Assembly (NCBI RefSeq): GCF_900095205.1 | Contig: NZ_LT606951.1 | Coordinates: 1,724,263-1,788,262 of the forward strand | Length of the DNA stretch: 64,000 nt | Reading direction: 5' to 3' | Source: Polynucleobacter necessarius | Lineage (GTDB): Bacteria > Pseudomonadota > Gammaproteobacteria > Burkholderiales > Burkholderiaceae | Made by a program: the position numbers and the translations under genes | Notes under the pieces: generated by a model | What the model was told of the DNA's origin: nothing | What the model saw: only the letters and a program-made list of their open reading frames with translations | The model's database searches: none | Shown here: positions 21,625 to 32,344 of the stretch, in pieces | Layout of the letters: every line of letters begins with the position of its first letter | How positions within the stretch are numbered: the stretch's first letter is position 1

Positions 21625-23616
21625 TTATTTCTTTGCTATGCACTGCTTAACCGTCTTGGCAATCTGATCGACTGTTAGTCCAAAATATTCATACAGTTGA
21701 GATGCAGGAGCTGACTCACCAAAAGTATCGACACCATGCACTGCTGCACAACCATACTTCCACCAGAAATCACTCACACCTGCTTCAACTGCAATACGCG
21801 GTATGTCGGCTGGTAACACTTTTGATTTATACGCAGCATCTTGTTGATCAAAGACGGTAGTTGAAGGAATCGAAACCACTCGAACTCCTAAACCTTCACT
21901 CCTTAAACGCTCTGCAGTTTGTAATGCAAGAGCAATTTCTGAGCCAGTCGCAATAATGACCGCATCAATCTTTCCAGACGGATCGCGCAATACATAACCA
22001 CCGCGTGCGATATCTTTCATTTGCGCTGAAGTGCGTGAGACAAATGGGCAATTCTGTCGACTAAAGATCAAAGCAGTAGGGCTATTTTTGCGTTCAATTG
22101 CCGCACCCCATGCTACGGCGCTCTCCGTGGTGTCACAAGGACGCCAAACCATGAGGTTCGGAATCAGTCGCAAACTCGCCACATGCTCTACAGACTGATG
22201 AGTTGGGCCATCTTCACCCAAGCCAATAGAGTCATGAGTAAAGACAAAAATGCTACGCAACTTCATTAAAGCCGCCATGCGCAATGCATTGCGACTGTAA
22301 TCTGAGAAGGTTAAGAACGTACCGCCAAATGGAATATAACCGCCATGCAAGGCAATGCCATTCATGATGGCGCTCATACCGAATTCACGCACACCGTAGT
22401 TAATGTGATTACCCCATTGATCAGCGCGTACAGCTTTACATGCTGACCAGTTAGTGAGGTTTGAACCCGTTAAGTCAGCTGAGCCCCCCATAAATTCTGG
22501 TAAAGCAGGCGCTAAAGCCTCGATTGCATTTTGACTTGCTTTACGAGTAGCAATCGTTTCAGCTTTCGATTGGCAAGTTTTTAAATACGCGTTTAATGTA
22601 GAAGAGAAATCTTTTGATAAATCTCCTTGCATACGACGTTGCAATTCGGAGGCTAGCTCTGGATATTTACTCTTGTATTTCTGGAATTCTTTATTCCATT
22701 CATGCTCAGCTGCTTGGCCACGTTTTTTGAAGTCCCATGCAGCATAAATATCTTTTGGTATCTCGAAAGGAGCGTATGGCCAATTTAAGGCAACGCGAGT
22801 AGCGGCAATTTCTGACGCACCCAATGGTGAGCCATGTACTTTATCGCTGCCAGCCATATTAGGCGAGCCTTGACCAATGGCAGTCTTACAGCAGATCAGT
22901 GTTGGTTTATCGCTCTTTTTAGCCCTTGTAATTGCAGCCGATACAGCCTCAGCATCGTGCCCATCTACATCACGAATGACATTCCAGCCATAAGCCTCAA
23001 AACGCTTTGGCGTATCTTCGTTAAACCAAGAAACTACTTTGCCATCAATCGAGATACCATTGTCATCCCACAATGCAATCAACTTATTGAGTTTTAATGT
23101 TCCAGCCAATGAACACACTTCATGACTAATACCTTCCATCAAACAACCATCACCTAAAAATACATAGGTGTAGTGATCAATGATGTTGAGTCCTGGGCGA
23201 TTAAATTCTTCAGCAAGCAGTTTCTCAGCCAATGCCATTCCGACGGCATTCGAAATTCCCTGGCCGAGTGGGCCAGTGGTCGTCACGACACCCGGAGTAA
23301 TTCCATATTCAGGATGTCCCGGCGTCTTGCTATGCAGTTGACGGAAATTCTTCAACTCTTCAATCGGCAAGTCATAGCCTGAAAGATGCAAAAGTGAGTA
23401 CAACAACATCGAGCCGTGGCCATTAGATAAAACGAAGCGATCACGATCAATCCAAAGGGGGTCGGTTGGATTATGTTTTAAATGTTCATTCCAAAGTCCA
23501 ACGGCAATATCTGCCATGCCCATTGGCATACCAGGATGGCCTGAATTTGCCTGCTGTATCGCATCCATGGATAGAGCGCGAATGGCATTAGCCATACGAA
23601 TTTGAAGGTTTGACAT
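21625..23616 (-). CDS. tkt: Transketolase
   Basis: Transketolase moves two-carbon units in the pentose phosphate pathway using thiamine diphosphate. The 663-residue protein shows the N-terminal [35 protein letters not shown] for ThDP-Mg binding, and [19 protein letters not shown] in the pyrimidine domain. The ATG at 23616 is chosen because the family sequence begins there; the frame runs on to 23706 with no family match and would overlap rsmE. It is divergent from rsmE. Confidence 0.96.
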   Translation of the reverse strand: MSNLQIRMANAIRALSMDAIQQANSGHPGMPMGMADIAVGLWNEHLKHNPTDPLWIDRDRFVLSNGHGSMLLYSLLHLSGYDLPIEELKNFRQLHSKTPGHPEYGITPGVVTTTGPLGQGISNAVGMALAEKLLAEEFNRPGLNIIDHYTYVFLGDGCLMEGISHEVCSLAGTLKLNKLIALWDDNGISIDGKVVSWFNEDTPKRFEAYGWNVIRDVDGHDAEAVSAAITRAKKSDKPTLICCKTAIGQGSPNMAGSDKVHGSPLGASEIAATRVALNWPYAPFEIPKDIYAAWDFKKRGQAAEHEWNKEFQKYKSKYPELASELQRRMQGDLSKDFSSTLNAYLKTCQSKAETIATRKASQNAIEALAPALPEFMGGSADLTGSNLTNWSACKAVRADQWGNHINYGVREFGMSAIMNGIALHGGYIPFGGTFLTFSDYSRNALRMAALMKLRSIFVFTHDSIGLGEDGPTHQSVEHVASLRLIPNLMVWRPCDTTESAVAWGAAIERKNSPTALIFSRQNCPFVSRTSAQMKDIARGGYVLRDPSGKIDAVIIATGSEIALALQTAERLRSEGLGVRVVSIPSTTVFDQQDAAYKSKVLPADIPRIAVEAGVSDFWWKYGCAAVHGVDTFGESAPASQLYEYFGLTVDQIAKTVKQCIAKK

Positions 23617-23660
23617 CGTAATTTTGGTCTCGAGGAAAATAAATTGGCTATATTTCAGTA

Positions 23661-24422
23661 ATGCCTCAATTTTATCTTCCCTGGCCATGGGAATCCCAAA
23701 AGCCAAATATCCTTACCCCAGAGCTCGCTCATCATTTGCGTGTACGCAGAATTCAAATTGGAGAATTCTTCCCAATATTTGATGGAAAAGGTCAAGTTGC
23801 CACGGGAAAACTCCTATCTTTGAGCGGGAAAACCGGCCAAGTTCAACTCACAGACATTCGTCTAGATACCCATCGAGAGACTCCATATGCCATTACTTTG
23901 GCTCAAGGCCTAACTGGCGGGGACAAAATGGACTGGATTGTTGAAAAAGCGATTGAAACTGGTGCGCAAAATATCGCCCCCATCCAATGTGAGCGCTCTA
24001 TTTTGAAATTAACGCGTTCAAGCGACTCAGAGCGCGCCCAGAAACGTCTTGGGCATTGGAAAGGCATCATTCAAGCGGCATGCGAGCAATGCGATAGGAC
24101 CGTCTTTGCAAGCCTAGAGCCCATCCAAACATTCGAGGGTTACTTAACGGAAAGTCCCAAGCCCGCCCTGAAGCTACTTCTCGGTCCTGACGCTACAAAA
24201 AGCCTGTATTCAGTCCTGATTGAAAATGATCCTCAAGATATCGTCTTAATGATTGGGCCAGAAGGTGGCCACTCTCCTGAGGAGGAGGTTCAAGCAGAGG
24301 CTGCAGGCTATCAATTAGTCTCCCTAGGGGAACGAGTCCTAAGAACTGAAACAGCTAGCGTGGTGGCTATTACAGCGGTCCATAGCGTATGGAACCCTGA
24401 AATGCAAAATCGCCTCAAATAG
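23661..24422 (+). CDS. rsmE: 16S rRNA m3U1498 methyltransferase
   Basis: RsmE methylates U1498 of 16S rRNA. This 253-residue SPOUT protein has the C-terminal knot: [21 protein letters not shown] around residue 195-215 and [16 protein letters not shown] near 223-238. The N-terminal PUA-like domain includes [12 protein letters not shown]. It runs divergently from tkt and ends at a hairpin shared with the convergent barstar-family gene. Confidence 0.93.
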   Translation: MPQFYLPWPWESQKPNILTPELAHHLRVRRIQIGEFFPIFDGKGQVATGKLLSLSGKTGQVQLTDIRLDTHRETPYAITLAQGLTGGDKMDWIVEKAIETGAQNIAPIQCERSILKLTRSSDSERAQKRLGHWKGIIQAACEQCDRTVFASLEPIQTFEGYLTESPKPALKLLLGPDATKSLYSVLIENDPQDIVLMIGPEGGHSPEEEVQAEAAGYQLVSLGERVLRTETASVVAITAVHSVWNPEMQNRLK

Positions 24423-24431
24423 AGGCGATTT
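24407..24431. terminator. Hairpin between rsmE and the barstar-family gene
   Basis: AAATCGCCTC pairs with GAGGCGATTT around a short loop, overlapping the end of rsmE. The A-run before it gives a T-run on the minus strand, so it fits the minus-strand gene best; on the plus strand the T-tract is short. Confidence 0.65.
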
Positions 24432-24456
24432 AATGAAATACGAAGTTTTAAGCTTA

Positions 24457-25077
24457 TTAAGCAAAAGAATAGAAAACTCGATATGGCGTACGGCGCTCAG
24501 CCCAGAAATCCACAGCATCGCGGAAAACATCTAAAAGGGTCTCGCGAGCCTCTTTGTCAAACTTTTGAGTACAAGGCAAGCCTTTAAGCACCACAACAAA
24601 TCCAGGTTGTGGACCGGACTTATCTACCGTAGTAGTTAAGGCATCCAACAAAGGATCGTAGTTTTTTGCCTGCTGCTTAGTAAACGAATAAGCAATCGCA
24701 ATGGACTCCAAAACCTCGCCTTTAGTCATTGCATTAGCGCAATTGGCATAAATGAAGTGTTGTCCCAGTTCCGTTGCCGCCTCCTGCAAGTCAGGAGTGC
24801 GGAATGCACGGATAGATTGCACGATGTTAGGGCGCACACTGCGCAACATTGCCGGCGGTCCGGCATCGCGAACGGCCAAAGCGGCACGCCAAGAAGTTGT
24901 CACTTTTTTCCCCGAAACTTGATTTGCTGCATAGGTTTGTAAACGAGATAAGCCGCCTTCAGCATAAATGTTGGCAGCAGATGATTCAGATTCGAGCCGA
25001 TCATTGCTGTCCCAACTTTCAGCGCGGCTTTGTTCTTCAAAACTGGCTGTATTGCTGTTTTCAGAGCGATTATTCAT
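24457..25077 (-). CDS. Barstar-family protein
   Basis: The 206-residue protein has a C-terminal half resembling the barstar (barnase inhibitor) domain: a VVVLKGLPCTQKFDKEARET strand and helix, and LLDVFRDAVDFWAERRTPYR leading to a final FYSF. The first about 85 residues are Ser/Asn/Glu rich and then a basic linker. Similar proteins occur beside maeB in other betaproteobacteria as long-lived chromosomal genes. No secreted RNase (barnase) gene is near, so a simple toxin-antitoxin pair is not supported. The real role is unknown. Confidence 0.75.
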   Translation of the reverse strand: MNNRSENSNTASFEEQSRAESWDSNDRLESESSAANIYAEGGLSRLQTYAANQVSGKKVTTSWRAALAVRDAGPPAMLRSVRPNIVQSIRAFRTPDLQEAATELGQHFIYANCANAMTKGEVLESIAIAYSFTKQQAKNYDPLLDALTTTVDKSGPQPGFVVVLKGLPCTQKFDKEARETLLDVFRDAVDFWAERRTPYRVFYSFA

Positions 25078-25190
25078 GATGGGTGCTAGGTTACCCTTAA
25101 CACGCCATCAAATCAAGCCCAATTACAGTGCATTTTATGTAACACACTGATTTATGTAAGTTATTGCTAACTTACATAAATTACCAATGC

Positions 25191-27512
25191 TTAAGAAATG
25201 CCTCTAGCGTTACTTGCAGCTTCAACTACCGCCAAAGTGGTCACATTCACAATACGGCGAACAGTTGCTGTTGGGGTCAAAATATGAATAGGCTTAGCAA
25301 CACCTAACAACAATGGGCCAATTGCAATGCCATTACCCGCTGCAGTTTTTAGCAAGTTATAAGAAATATTTGCAGCATCAATATTTGGCAAAACTAACAA
25401 GTTTGCATCGCCTTTTAATGGGGATGAAGTCACAGCACCCGCACGAATGGTTTCATCCAAAGCGCTATCGCCGTGCATTTCGCCGTCTACTTCCAACGTT
25501 GGATCTGCCTTCTGAATCAACGCTAGTACTTCACGCATTTTTACTGCAGAAGGCGCATTACTTGAGCCAAAGTTAGAGTGAGAAAGCAATGCAACCTTAG
25601 GCTCAAGACCTAACTTCCGCATTTCACTAGCAGCCATCAAAGTAAGCTCGGCTAATTCACAAGCACTCGGATCAATGTTGATATGCGTATCCACCAAGAA
25701 CACTTGGCGACCCGGCAAAATCAAACCAGACATCGCACCATACACATTTGCACCGGGCTCATGGCCCACTACCTCATCTACATACTTTAGATGGGTGGCA
25801 GAGTTACCAACTGTGCCGCAAATCATGCCATCAGCCATACCCTTATTGATCATGATGGAGCCGATCAAACTATTACGACGACGCATTTCTAACTTAGCAA
25901 AAGACTCTGTAACCCCTTTACGCTCTGTAAGACCAAGATAGGTCTGCCAGAAGTCGCGATAGCGTGAATCATTTTCTGGATTGACCACCTCAAAGTCATC
26001 GCCCGCCTTCATTCGAAGACCAAATTTTTCGATGCGATGCTCGATAACGGCAGGACGACCAATCAAAATTGGAGTTGCTAAGTTTTCATCAATGATGCTT
26101 TGCACAGCACGCAGCACACGTTCATCTTCACCTTCGGCAAAGACAATGCGTTTTTGACTTTCCGGTACACGCTTGGCAATACTAAAGAGTGGCTTCATTA
26201 AAGTACCAGAGTGGTACACAAATTGCTGCAACTGATGTCTATACGCCTCAAAATCTTTAATAGGACGAGAGGCTACGCCATCGTCCATTGCTGCCTTAGC
26301 TACTGCAGGAGCAATCACAGTAATGAGGCGAGGATCGAATGGCTTTGGAATGAGATACTCCGGTCCAAAAGACAGGTTCTCGATTCCATAAACAGAGGCC
26401 ACTACCTCATGCTGCTCAGCCTGGGCAAGCTCTGCTACAGCCTTCACTGCTGCAACTTCCATGCCGCGAGTAATCGTGGTTGCGCCCACATCCAATGCAC
26501 CACGGAAGATGAATGGGAAACATAAAACATTATTCACTTGGTTTGGATAATCTGTACGACCCGTTGCTATCACTGCGTCTGGACGAACTGCTTTTACCTC
26601 TTCAGGAAGAATTTCTGGAGTTGGATTCGCCAAGGCATAGACCAGCGGGTTTGGCGCCATCTTTTTCACCATGTCTTGCTTCAATACTCCACCCGCAGAA
26701 AGACCCAAGAAAATATCTGCGCCTTCTATTGCTTGATCAAGTGTACGTAGATCAGTATCTTGGCAAAAGGGCTCCTTCTCTGGATCCATTAACTCTTTTC
26801 GGCCTTTGTAAGCAACACCGGCCAAGTCAGTCACCCAGATATTTTTACGTTGGATACCTAAATCAACTAAAAGATCTAAACAAGCTAAAGCAGCTGCGCC
26901 TGCTCCGGATGTAACTAACTTCACATCATCTACTTTTTTACCAACTACTTTCAATCCATTCAAGATAGCTGCAGCAACCACAATCGCTGTACCGTGCTGA
27001 TCATCATGGAAGACTGGAATCTTCATCCGCGCTTGTAGCTTGCGCTCAACCACAAAACAGTCTGGCGCTTTAATATCTTCTAGGTTAATGCCGCCAAAAG
27101 TTGGTTCGAGTGCCGCAATAATTTCAACTAACTTATCAGGGCCATTTTCATTCACCTCGATATCGAATACATCAATCCCAGCAAATTTTTTGAAGAGAAC
27201 TGCTTTGCCTTCCATCACTGGCTTACTTGCCAGAGGTCCGATATTTCCTAGACCCAATACTGCTGTTCCATTGGTAATGACGCCAACCAGATTTCCACGT
27301 GCGGTGTACTTAAAGGCGTTTGCAGGATCCTTAACAATCTCCTTACAAGGCGCAGCAACCCCAGGAGTATATGCAAGCGCTAAATCGCGTTGATTTGTTA
27401 ATTGCTTGGTTGGGACAATTTCAATTTTGCCGGGAGTAGGAAACTCGTGGTACTGCAGGACCGCCTCTCTTAGTGCTGCAATTTGCTGCTCTTTATTATG
27501 TTCTTTGCTCAT
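25191..27512 (-). CDS. maeB: NADP-dependent malic enzyme with phosphotransacetylase domain
   Basis: MaeB decarboxylates malate to pyruvate with NADP. The 773-residue protein has the malic enzyme part at about 1-430 ([46 protein letters not shown]) and a C-terminal phosphate-acetyltransferase-like region at about 435-773 ([15 protein letters not shown]). In this hybrid group the second domain usually acts as an acetyl-CoA-sensing regulator rather than as an enzyme. It is divergent from thiL with about 105 bases between. Confidence 0.95.
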   Translation of the reverse strand: MSKEHNKEQQIAALREAVLQYHEFPTPGKIEIVPTKQLTNQRDLALAYTPGVAAPCKEIVKDPANAFKYTARGNLVGVITNGTAVLGLGNIGPLASKPVMEGKAVLFKKFAGIDVFDIEVNENGPDKLVEIIAALEPTFGGINLEDIKAPDCFVVERKLQARMKIPVFHDDQHGTAIVVAAAILNGLKVVGKKVDDVKLVTSGAGAAALACLDLLVDLGIQRKNIWVTDLAGVAYKGRKELMDPEKEPFCQDTDLRTLDQAIEGADIFLGLSAGGVLKQDMVKKMAPNPLVYALANPTPEILPEEVKAVRPDAVIATGRTDYPNQVNNVLCFPFIFRGALDVGATTITRGMEVAAVKAVAELAQAEQHEVVASVYGIENLSFGPEYLIPKPFDPRLITVIAPAVAKAAMDDGVASRPIKDFEAYRHQLQQFVYHSGTLMKPLFSIAKRVPESQKRIVFAEGEDERVLRAVQSIIDENLATPILIGRPAVIEHRIEKFGLRMKAGDDFEVVNPENDSRYRDFWQTYLGLTERKGVTESFAKLEMRRRNSLIGSIMINKGMADGMICGTVGNSATHLKYVDEVVGHEPGANVYGAMSGLILPGRQVFLVDTHINIDPSACELAELTLMAASEMRKLGLEPKVALLSHSNFGSSNAPSAVKMREVLALIQKADPTLEVDGEMHGDSALDETIRAGAVTSSPLKGDANLLVLPNIDAANISYNLLKTAAGNGIAIGPLLLGVAKPIHILTPTATVRRIVNVTTLAVVEAASNARGIS

Positions 27513-27617
27513 TCACTAACTCACTAAGTTCTGTCTATCTTTGTTTTATCTAAGACCGTTAAGAGACTAATTCTATTCCTCTCGGGCATTGGACACACAA
27601 CAGCCATAAAATGGGGC

Positions 27618-28643
27618 ATGTCTTCTCATTCCAGCCCTCTTGGGGAATTTGGCCTTATTCAACGTTTTTTCAAAACGGGCGCTGATTCCATGCGTGAAAA
27701 TTCAGATCAAGCGATTACCTTGAATATTGGGGATGACTGTGCACCCATCAATCCTCCCTTTGACCAAGAAATCGCTATTACCAGCGATATGCTGGTTGAA
27801 AGTAGGCATTTCTTTGTAGACGCTGATCCGGCGCTGTTGGGCCGTAAAGCCCTAGCGGTTAACCTTTCAGACCTAGCAGCAATGGGTGCAAAACCATTAG
27901 GATTTACGCTGGCAATTGCATTACCAACAGTTGATGAGACATGGCTAGAGGAGTTTTCTAAAGGACTTTTTGCTACCGCTAAGGAATGTTCCTGCCCACT
28001 AATCGGGGATGATGTCACCGCTGGACCGTTCACAATCTCGATCACCGCCTTTGGAGCCATCCCTCATGGGAAAGCCATACGCAGATCAGGGGCAAAACCT
28101 CATGAGGATATTTGGGTGTCTGGAACCGTCGGAGATGCGAGATTAGCTCTTGCTGCACTGCGTCATGAAATCAATCTCAATTCAAACGATCTTGAGCAGA
28201 TACAACACCGCATGCACCAACCCACACCAAGAATAAATCTAGGAATTCTTTTGCGAGATGTGGCAAGTGCCGCTCTAGATATTTCCGATGGCTTACTCGG
28301 TGATCTAGGTCACATCCTACATCAATCCCAAGTCGATGCTGAAATTCATATAGATTTAATTCCAAAGTCCACTACTTTAAGAAAACAAGACGCACTGATT
28401 CAAAACCAATTTGCCACATGCGGTGGAGATGATTACGAAATTTGCTTTACTGCACCCTCGAATCAATGCGAGAGGATTCGGGCAATAAGCGAATCCCTCA
28501 ATTTGCCTTTGACCTTAATTGGTAAGACACTACCAAAAAAAGATATTCAAGAAAAAATATATCTACTTGATACATTAGGCAATCCACTAAGCGATGTTGA
28601 TGCAAAACCTTTTTTAAAATCATTTGATCCCTTTGCATCATGA
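27618..28643 (+). CDS. thiL: Thiamine-monophosphate kinase
   Basis: ThiL phosphorylates thiamine monophosphate to the active diphosphate. The 341-residue protein begins with GEFGLIQRFF, then NIGDDCAPINPP with the Mg/ATP aspartates, TSDMLVESRHF, and LSDLAAMGAKPLGFTLAIALP. LDISDGLLGDLGHI is the later nucleotide-binding motif. The stop overlaps the pgpA start by four bases (ATGA), and pgpA is likewise coupled to pncC, so thiL-pgpA-pncC form one unit, as in many proteobacteria. Confidence 0.95.
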   Translation: MSSHSSPLGEFGLIQRFFKTGADSMRENSDQAITLNIGDDCAPINPPFDQEIAITSDMLVESRHFFVDADPALLGRKALAVNLSDLAAMGAKPLGFTLAIALPTVDETWLEEFSKGLFATAKECSCPLIGDDVTAGPFTISITAFGAIPHGKAIRRSGAKPHEDIWVSGTVGDARLALAALRHEINLNSNDLEQIQHRMHQPTPRINLGILLRDVASAALDISDGLLGDLGHILHQSQVDAEIHIDLIPKSTTLRKQDALIQNQFATCGGDDYEICFTAPSNQCERIRAISESLNLPLTLIGKTLPKKDIQEKIYLLDTLGNPLSDVDAKPFLKSFDPFAS

Positions 28644-29200
28644 CCAGCATTGATCAATCTGCAGAAGTGAAACCAACATTGAAGTGGGTCTTTCAAACCG
28701 CAAGCCGTACTGTTGCTTTCGGCTTTGGAAGTGGTCTAAGCCCAGTAGCGCCAGGTACGGCGGGCACGCTCTGGGCTTGGGCGGCATTTCTTATAGGCGA
28801 ATATTTTTTTAGTACAGAAGATTTTCTGTGGATTATTGCTGGAGGCTTTCTTCTCGGCTGCTGGATCTGTGGCTATGTGAGTGAAGAATTAGGCAAGAAA
28901 GATTTTGGTGGAATTGTTTGGGACGAAATTGTTGCATTTTGGCTAGCACTCATCTTCATCATGCCTACCAATATTTGGATGCAACTACTGGCCTTTGCAC
29001 TGTTCCGTTTATTTGATGCAATCAAGCCAGGCCCGATTGGTATGATTGATCGTCACTTTAAAAATAACTTGAGCGATAACTCCGGGCGCTCCACTTTTTT
29101 AGAAATGATTTGGCGTGGATTTGGCATTGCAGTTGACGATCTTGCAGCCGCTTTTTGCACACTTCTTGTAATGGCACTAATACAGTTCTTAATGAAATGA
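28640..29200 (+). CDS. pgpA: Phosphatidylglycerophosphatase A
   Basis: PgpA dephosphorylates phosphatidylglycerol phosphate in the inner membrane. The 186-residue protein has the family's SGLSPVAPGTAGTLWAW motif near residues 34-50, WDEIVAFW with acidic metal ligands, FRLFDAIKPGPIG, and three or four hydrophobic stretches. It overlaps thiL by four bases and pncC by four, indicating translational coupling. Confidence 0.93.
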   Translation: MTSIDQSAEVKPTLKWVFQTASRTVAFGFGSGLSPVAPGTAGTLWAWAAFLIGEYFFSTEDFLWIIAGGFLLGCWICGYVSEELGKKDFGGIVWDEIVAFWLALIFIMPTNIWMQLLAFALFRLFDAIKPGPIGMIDRHFKNNLSDNSGRSTFLEMIWRGFGIAVDDLAAAFCTLLVMALIQFLMK

Positions 29201-29679
29201 TGAACGCAAGCGCACTCACCAAAACCTTATCTCAAATCTTGCTCGCAAAGAATTGGACAATTTCACTGGCCGAATCTTGTACTGGTGGACTTGTCTGTGC
29301 AACACTTACTGAGCTAGCGGGCTCAAGTGAGTGGTTTGAGCGTGGTTACATTACTTATAGCAACGAATCTAAAGCAGAATGTCTTGATGTTCCATTCCAA
29401 CTCATTGAGATCCACGGCGCCGTCAGTGAAGAGGTAGCTAAGGCTATGGCTGAAGGTGCTCGAGCGAACTCTAGAAGTAATGTATCTATTTCCATTACTG
29501 GCATTGCTGGACCGACAGGTGGTTCTGTCGAGAAGCCCGTGGGTACAGTGTGTTTTGGCTGGTCTACGGACAGCCAAACTGTGACTAAGACCATGCATTT
29601 TGATGGTGATCGTCAAATCATTAGACAGCAAGCAACCGAATTTGCATTAACTGAATTAATAGCGCTACTCAGAAGTTAA
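29197..29679 (+). CDS. pncC: Nicotinamide-nucleotide amidohydrolase (CinA C-terminal)
   Basis: PncC deamidates NMN to NaMN in NAD recycling. The single-domain 160-residue form shows the conserved ISLAESCTGGLVCATLTELAGSSEWFERGYITYSNE (starting about residue 23) and SITGIAGPTGGSVEKPVGTVC. The start MMNASALT at 29197 overlaps the pgpA stop; a start at 29200 is equally possible. The nucleotide-binding MoaB-like domain of full CinA is missing, as in many proteobacteria. Confidence 0.92.
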   Translation: MMNASALTKTLSQILLAKNWTISLAESCTGGLVCATLTELAGSSEWFERGYITYSNESKAECLDVPFQLIEIHGAVSEEVAKAMAEGARANSRSNVSISITGIAGPTGGSVEKPVGTVCFGWSTDSQTVTKTMHFDGDRQIIRQQATEFALTELIALLRS

Positions 29680-29699
29680 AGCCTTAATACTACGTTCAG

Positions 29700-30665
29700 T
29701 TACTTAATCCAACCTTTGCTATGGAAATACCAAAGTGGAATGATTGCAGAAACGACCATTGCACCAATCGCCATTGGGTATCCCCAAGTCGCATCTAATT
29801 CAGGCATGTGTTTGTAGTTCATACCCCAAATACTTGCGAGCAATGTAGGCGGCATCAAGGCAACAGATACCACCGAGAAGATCTTGATGATCTTGGATTG
29901 ATTCAAGTTAATGAAACCGACGGTCGCATCCATCAAGAAGTTAATCTTGTCAAATAAGAAGGCTGTATGGTTTTCGAGAGAATCAATATCACGCAAAATT
30001 TGACGCGCTTCCTCTCGCTGCTCATCCGAGAGCAACTTGCTGCGCATTAAGAAAGACAATGCTCTCCGGGTATCCATCACATTACGACGAATACGTCCGT
30101 TAGTGTCTTCCTCTTTTGCAATCGTCTCGAGCACTTGCTCGGCATCAGCATCATTAATATCATCTTGCAAAACTCGCTTACCAGCTTGCTCAAGATTTTC
30201 ATACACTTCTTCCAAGGCATCCGCAGAGTACTCGGCATCAGTGGAATACAGGTCGAGCAACACATCTTTTGCATTACTCACTGATCCAGGACGCAAACGT
30301 GCGCGCAAGCGAACCAAGCGGAACACTGGCAAATCTTCGTCATGAATGGAAAACAGTACTTGTTTAGTAAGGACAAAAGCGACTCGAACGTTACGAGAAG
30401 TTTCCTCTTCATCCAATAAGAAATCGGTGCGGATATGCAGATGACCGTCATCAGCCTCAAAGTAACGCGCAGAAGCTTCCAGATCCCCCAAGTCGTCCAA
30501 CTCAGGTAAAAGCACGCCAAATGCCTCTTTAATCCAAATCAATTCCTCTTCTTCTGGATCAACCACGTCAATCCAGATAGGATTAGCGTACTGCAACAAT
30601 TCATTGCGATCTTCGACTTGCTCTTGAGAGAGGCGGCCATTTTGCAGGACGAACAAGTTGATCAT
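29700..30665 (-). CDS. corA: Magnesium/cobalt transporter CorA
   Basis: CorA is the pentameric Mg2+ channel of the inner membrane. The 321-residue protein has a long acidic N-terminal cytoplasmic domain, a helix leading to the pore, and two C-terminal membrane segments. The GMN signature (WGMNYKHMPE, about residues 280-290) follows the first membrane helix, and the C-terminus ends in basic residues (HSKGWIK). It converges on pncC and is divergent from pyrF. Confidence 0.94.
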   Translation of the reverse strand: MINLFVLQNGRLSQEQVEDRNELLQYANPIWIDVVDPEEEELIWIKEAFGVLLPELDDLGDLEASARYFEADDGHLHIRTDFLLDEEETSRNVRVAFVLTKQVLFSIHDEDLPVFRLVRLRARLRPGSVSNAKDVLLDLYSTDAEYSADALEEVYENLEQAGKRVLQDDINDADAEQVLETIAKEEDTNGRIRRNVMDTRRALSFLMRSKLLSDEQREEARQILRDIDSLENHTAFLFDKINFLMDATVGFINLNQSKIIKIFSVVSVALMPPTLLASIWGMNYKHMPELDATWGYPMAIGAMVVSAIIPLWYFHSKGWIK

Positions 30666-30738
30666 GGTGAACTCCTAAGGAATGTGCGCTAGTTTATCCT
30701 ATAGAACATGACAGTTTCACTAAAATAAGCCAAATCCC

Positions 30739-31584
30739 ATGAACTCCCCCACAAATACCTTTACCCAGCAACTCCAGTCTGCATGGGCTTCTCAAGGCAG
30801 CCTGTTGTGTGTTGGCTTTGACCCAGACCCGAAGCGCTTACCCCTAGAGCTTCAAGGAAAGTCTGAGGCTATATACGAGTTCTGCCGTGAGATCGCTGAT
30901 GCGACTGCGGATTTGGTATGCGCCTTTAAGCCCCAATTTGCCTACTTTGCCTCCCAAAGAGCGGAGGCTCAACTAGAAAAGCTGATCAGGCATCTGAAAG
31001 ATAAATATCCCCAAGTTCCAGTAATCCTAGATTCCAAGCGTGGAGATATTGGTAGTACTGCTGACCACTACGCTTCAGAGGCTTTTGAGCGCTATGGCGC
31101 TGATGCAATAACTGTTAATCCCTATATGGGCTTTGACACGATCGAGCCCTATCTCAAGCGCACAGGTAAAGGGGTAATCGTATTGTGTCGCACATCTAAT
31201 CCTGGTGGATCAGATTTACAGTTTTTGAATATTTCCCCCAATGGGGAGCCTCTATATTTGCATGTAGCCAAGCTAGCAGCCCAAGAATGGAATAGCTCTG
31301 GACAAATAGGCTTAGTAGTCGGCGCGACCTTTCCAGAAGAAATCGCGAAGGTACGTGCAATTGTTGGCGATATGCCCCTGTTAATTCCAGGAATTGGTGC
31401 TCAAGGTGGTGATATTGATGCAACGGTCAACGCTGGAAAGATCCCCGGCAAGCCTGGAACTGGAATGATCATCAACTCCTCTAGGGCAATTCTGTATGCA
31501 AGTGCAGAGTCTGATTTTGCCCAAGCCGCTAGAGCAGCAGCACTAACAACGCGTGATGCCTTGCGTGTTGCTACAGACAAATAG
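30739..31584 (+). CDS. pyrF: Orotidine 5'-phosphate decarboxylase, type 2
   Basis: PyrF makes UMP in the last de novo pyrimidine step. The 281-residue length and [14 protein letters not shown] start are those of the larger (type 2, Mycobacterium-like) form. The catalytic [14 protein letters not shown] with its Asp-Lys-Asp network is intact at about residue 98, and PGIGAQGGD, the phosphate loop, lies near the C-terminus. It is monocistronic here, between divergent corA and convergent mtgA. Confidence 0.95.
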   Translation: MNSPTNTFTQQLQSAWASQGSLLCVGFDPDPKRLPLELQGKSEAIYEFCREIADATADLVCAFKPQFAYFASQRAEAQLEKLIRHLKDKYPQVPVILDSKRGDIGSTADHYASEAFERYGADAITVNPYMGFDTIEPYLKRTGKGVIVLCRTSNPGGSDLQFLNISPNGEPLYLHVAKLAAQEWNSSGQIGLVVGATFPEEIAKVRAIVGDMPLLIPGIGAQGGDIDATVNAGKIPGKPGTGMIINSSRAILYASAESDFAQAARAAALTTRDALRVATDK

Positions 31585-31601
31585 ATTAGCAAAACAAAAA
31601 A

Positions 31602-32339
31602 TTATTTACTCGAGCTACTCTTTGGATAAGGCGCCAAGGCTACTCGATCCATATTCTCCAAGATAAATTCTTGGCGAGCGGAATAATTAATACTTCCTCG
31701 ACGACAATACTGCTGTTTATCAAAACACTTTGGAGCTGGTAGCGCTGAAGCTAACGCTGCAGCCTGCTCTCGATCTAGAACAGCAGGGGAAACTCCATAG
31801 TAGCGCTGCGACGCAACTCCAATTCCAAAAATATCTTCGCCCCACTCTACCGAATTAAGGTAAATCTCAAATAATCTCTGCTTAGAAAGTGTTAGCTCCA
31901 AAAGGCCAGTAATGATGAGCTCCTGCCCCTTACGAAGGTAGCTTTGCTCTGACGATAGAAATAAATTTTTTGCCAATTAAATAGTCGAGCCCCTTCGCAA
32001 AGCTACTTTAGACTTATTACATGCTTGAGATTTTTGTTGATTTTTCTGCCAAGCCTTTTGCATGTCTTCAACTCGTACACCATTATGCTGAAAGAAAATA
32101 TCGTCCTCGCTCACTAAAACGGCACGCTTTAGATTGCTAGAGATTTTGTCATAAGGCACCCATTTGGACTGCTTCGAACAATCCCAATGCCAGGAACAAA
32201 GACGCCAACGTTCCGCCCTCTGAAAAGCAGTGCTGATGGGATCTAAGGTAGTCCACAAAGCAATTTGTAGCGCAAAAAAGATTCGCATTGCCACAAATCC
32301 TGATAGCAAACACTTCACTGAATAAAGAAGCCAGCGCAT
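31602..32339 (-). pseudogene. mtgA: mtgA, broken by an in-frame stop
   Basis: MtgA is the monofunctional peptidoglycan glycosyltransferase anchored by one N-terminal helix (residues about 10-30). The reading frame carries SEDDIFFQHNGV, the catalytic-Glu motif, and then reaches RRGSTI followed directly by TAA at 31977-31979, and in the same frame continues LAKNLFLSSEQSYLRKGQEL. The family sequence there is RGGSTISQQLAKN, so Ser-Gln-Gln has collapsed to a stop, explained by a six-base loss. The rest of the domain (FEIYLNSVEWG) is readable. The N-terminal product would lack most of the transferase fold, so the gene is likely non-functional. Confidence 0.9.
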
Positions 32340-32344
32340 TTAGA

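Noticed and set aside
24457..25077. Toxin-antitoxin locus
   Set aside because: No RNase toxin gene is adjacent; the barstar-like domain alone is not enough.
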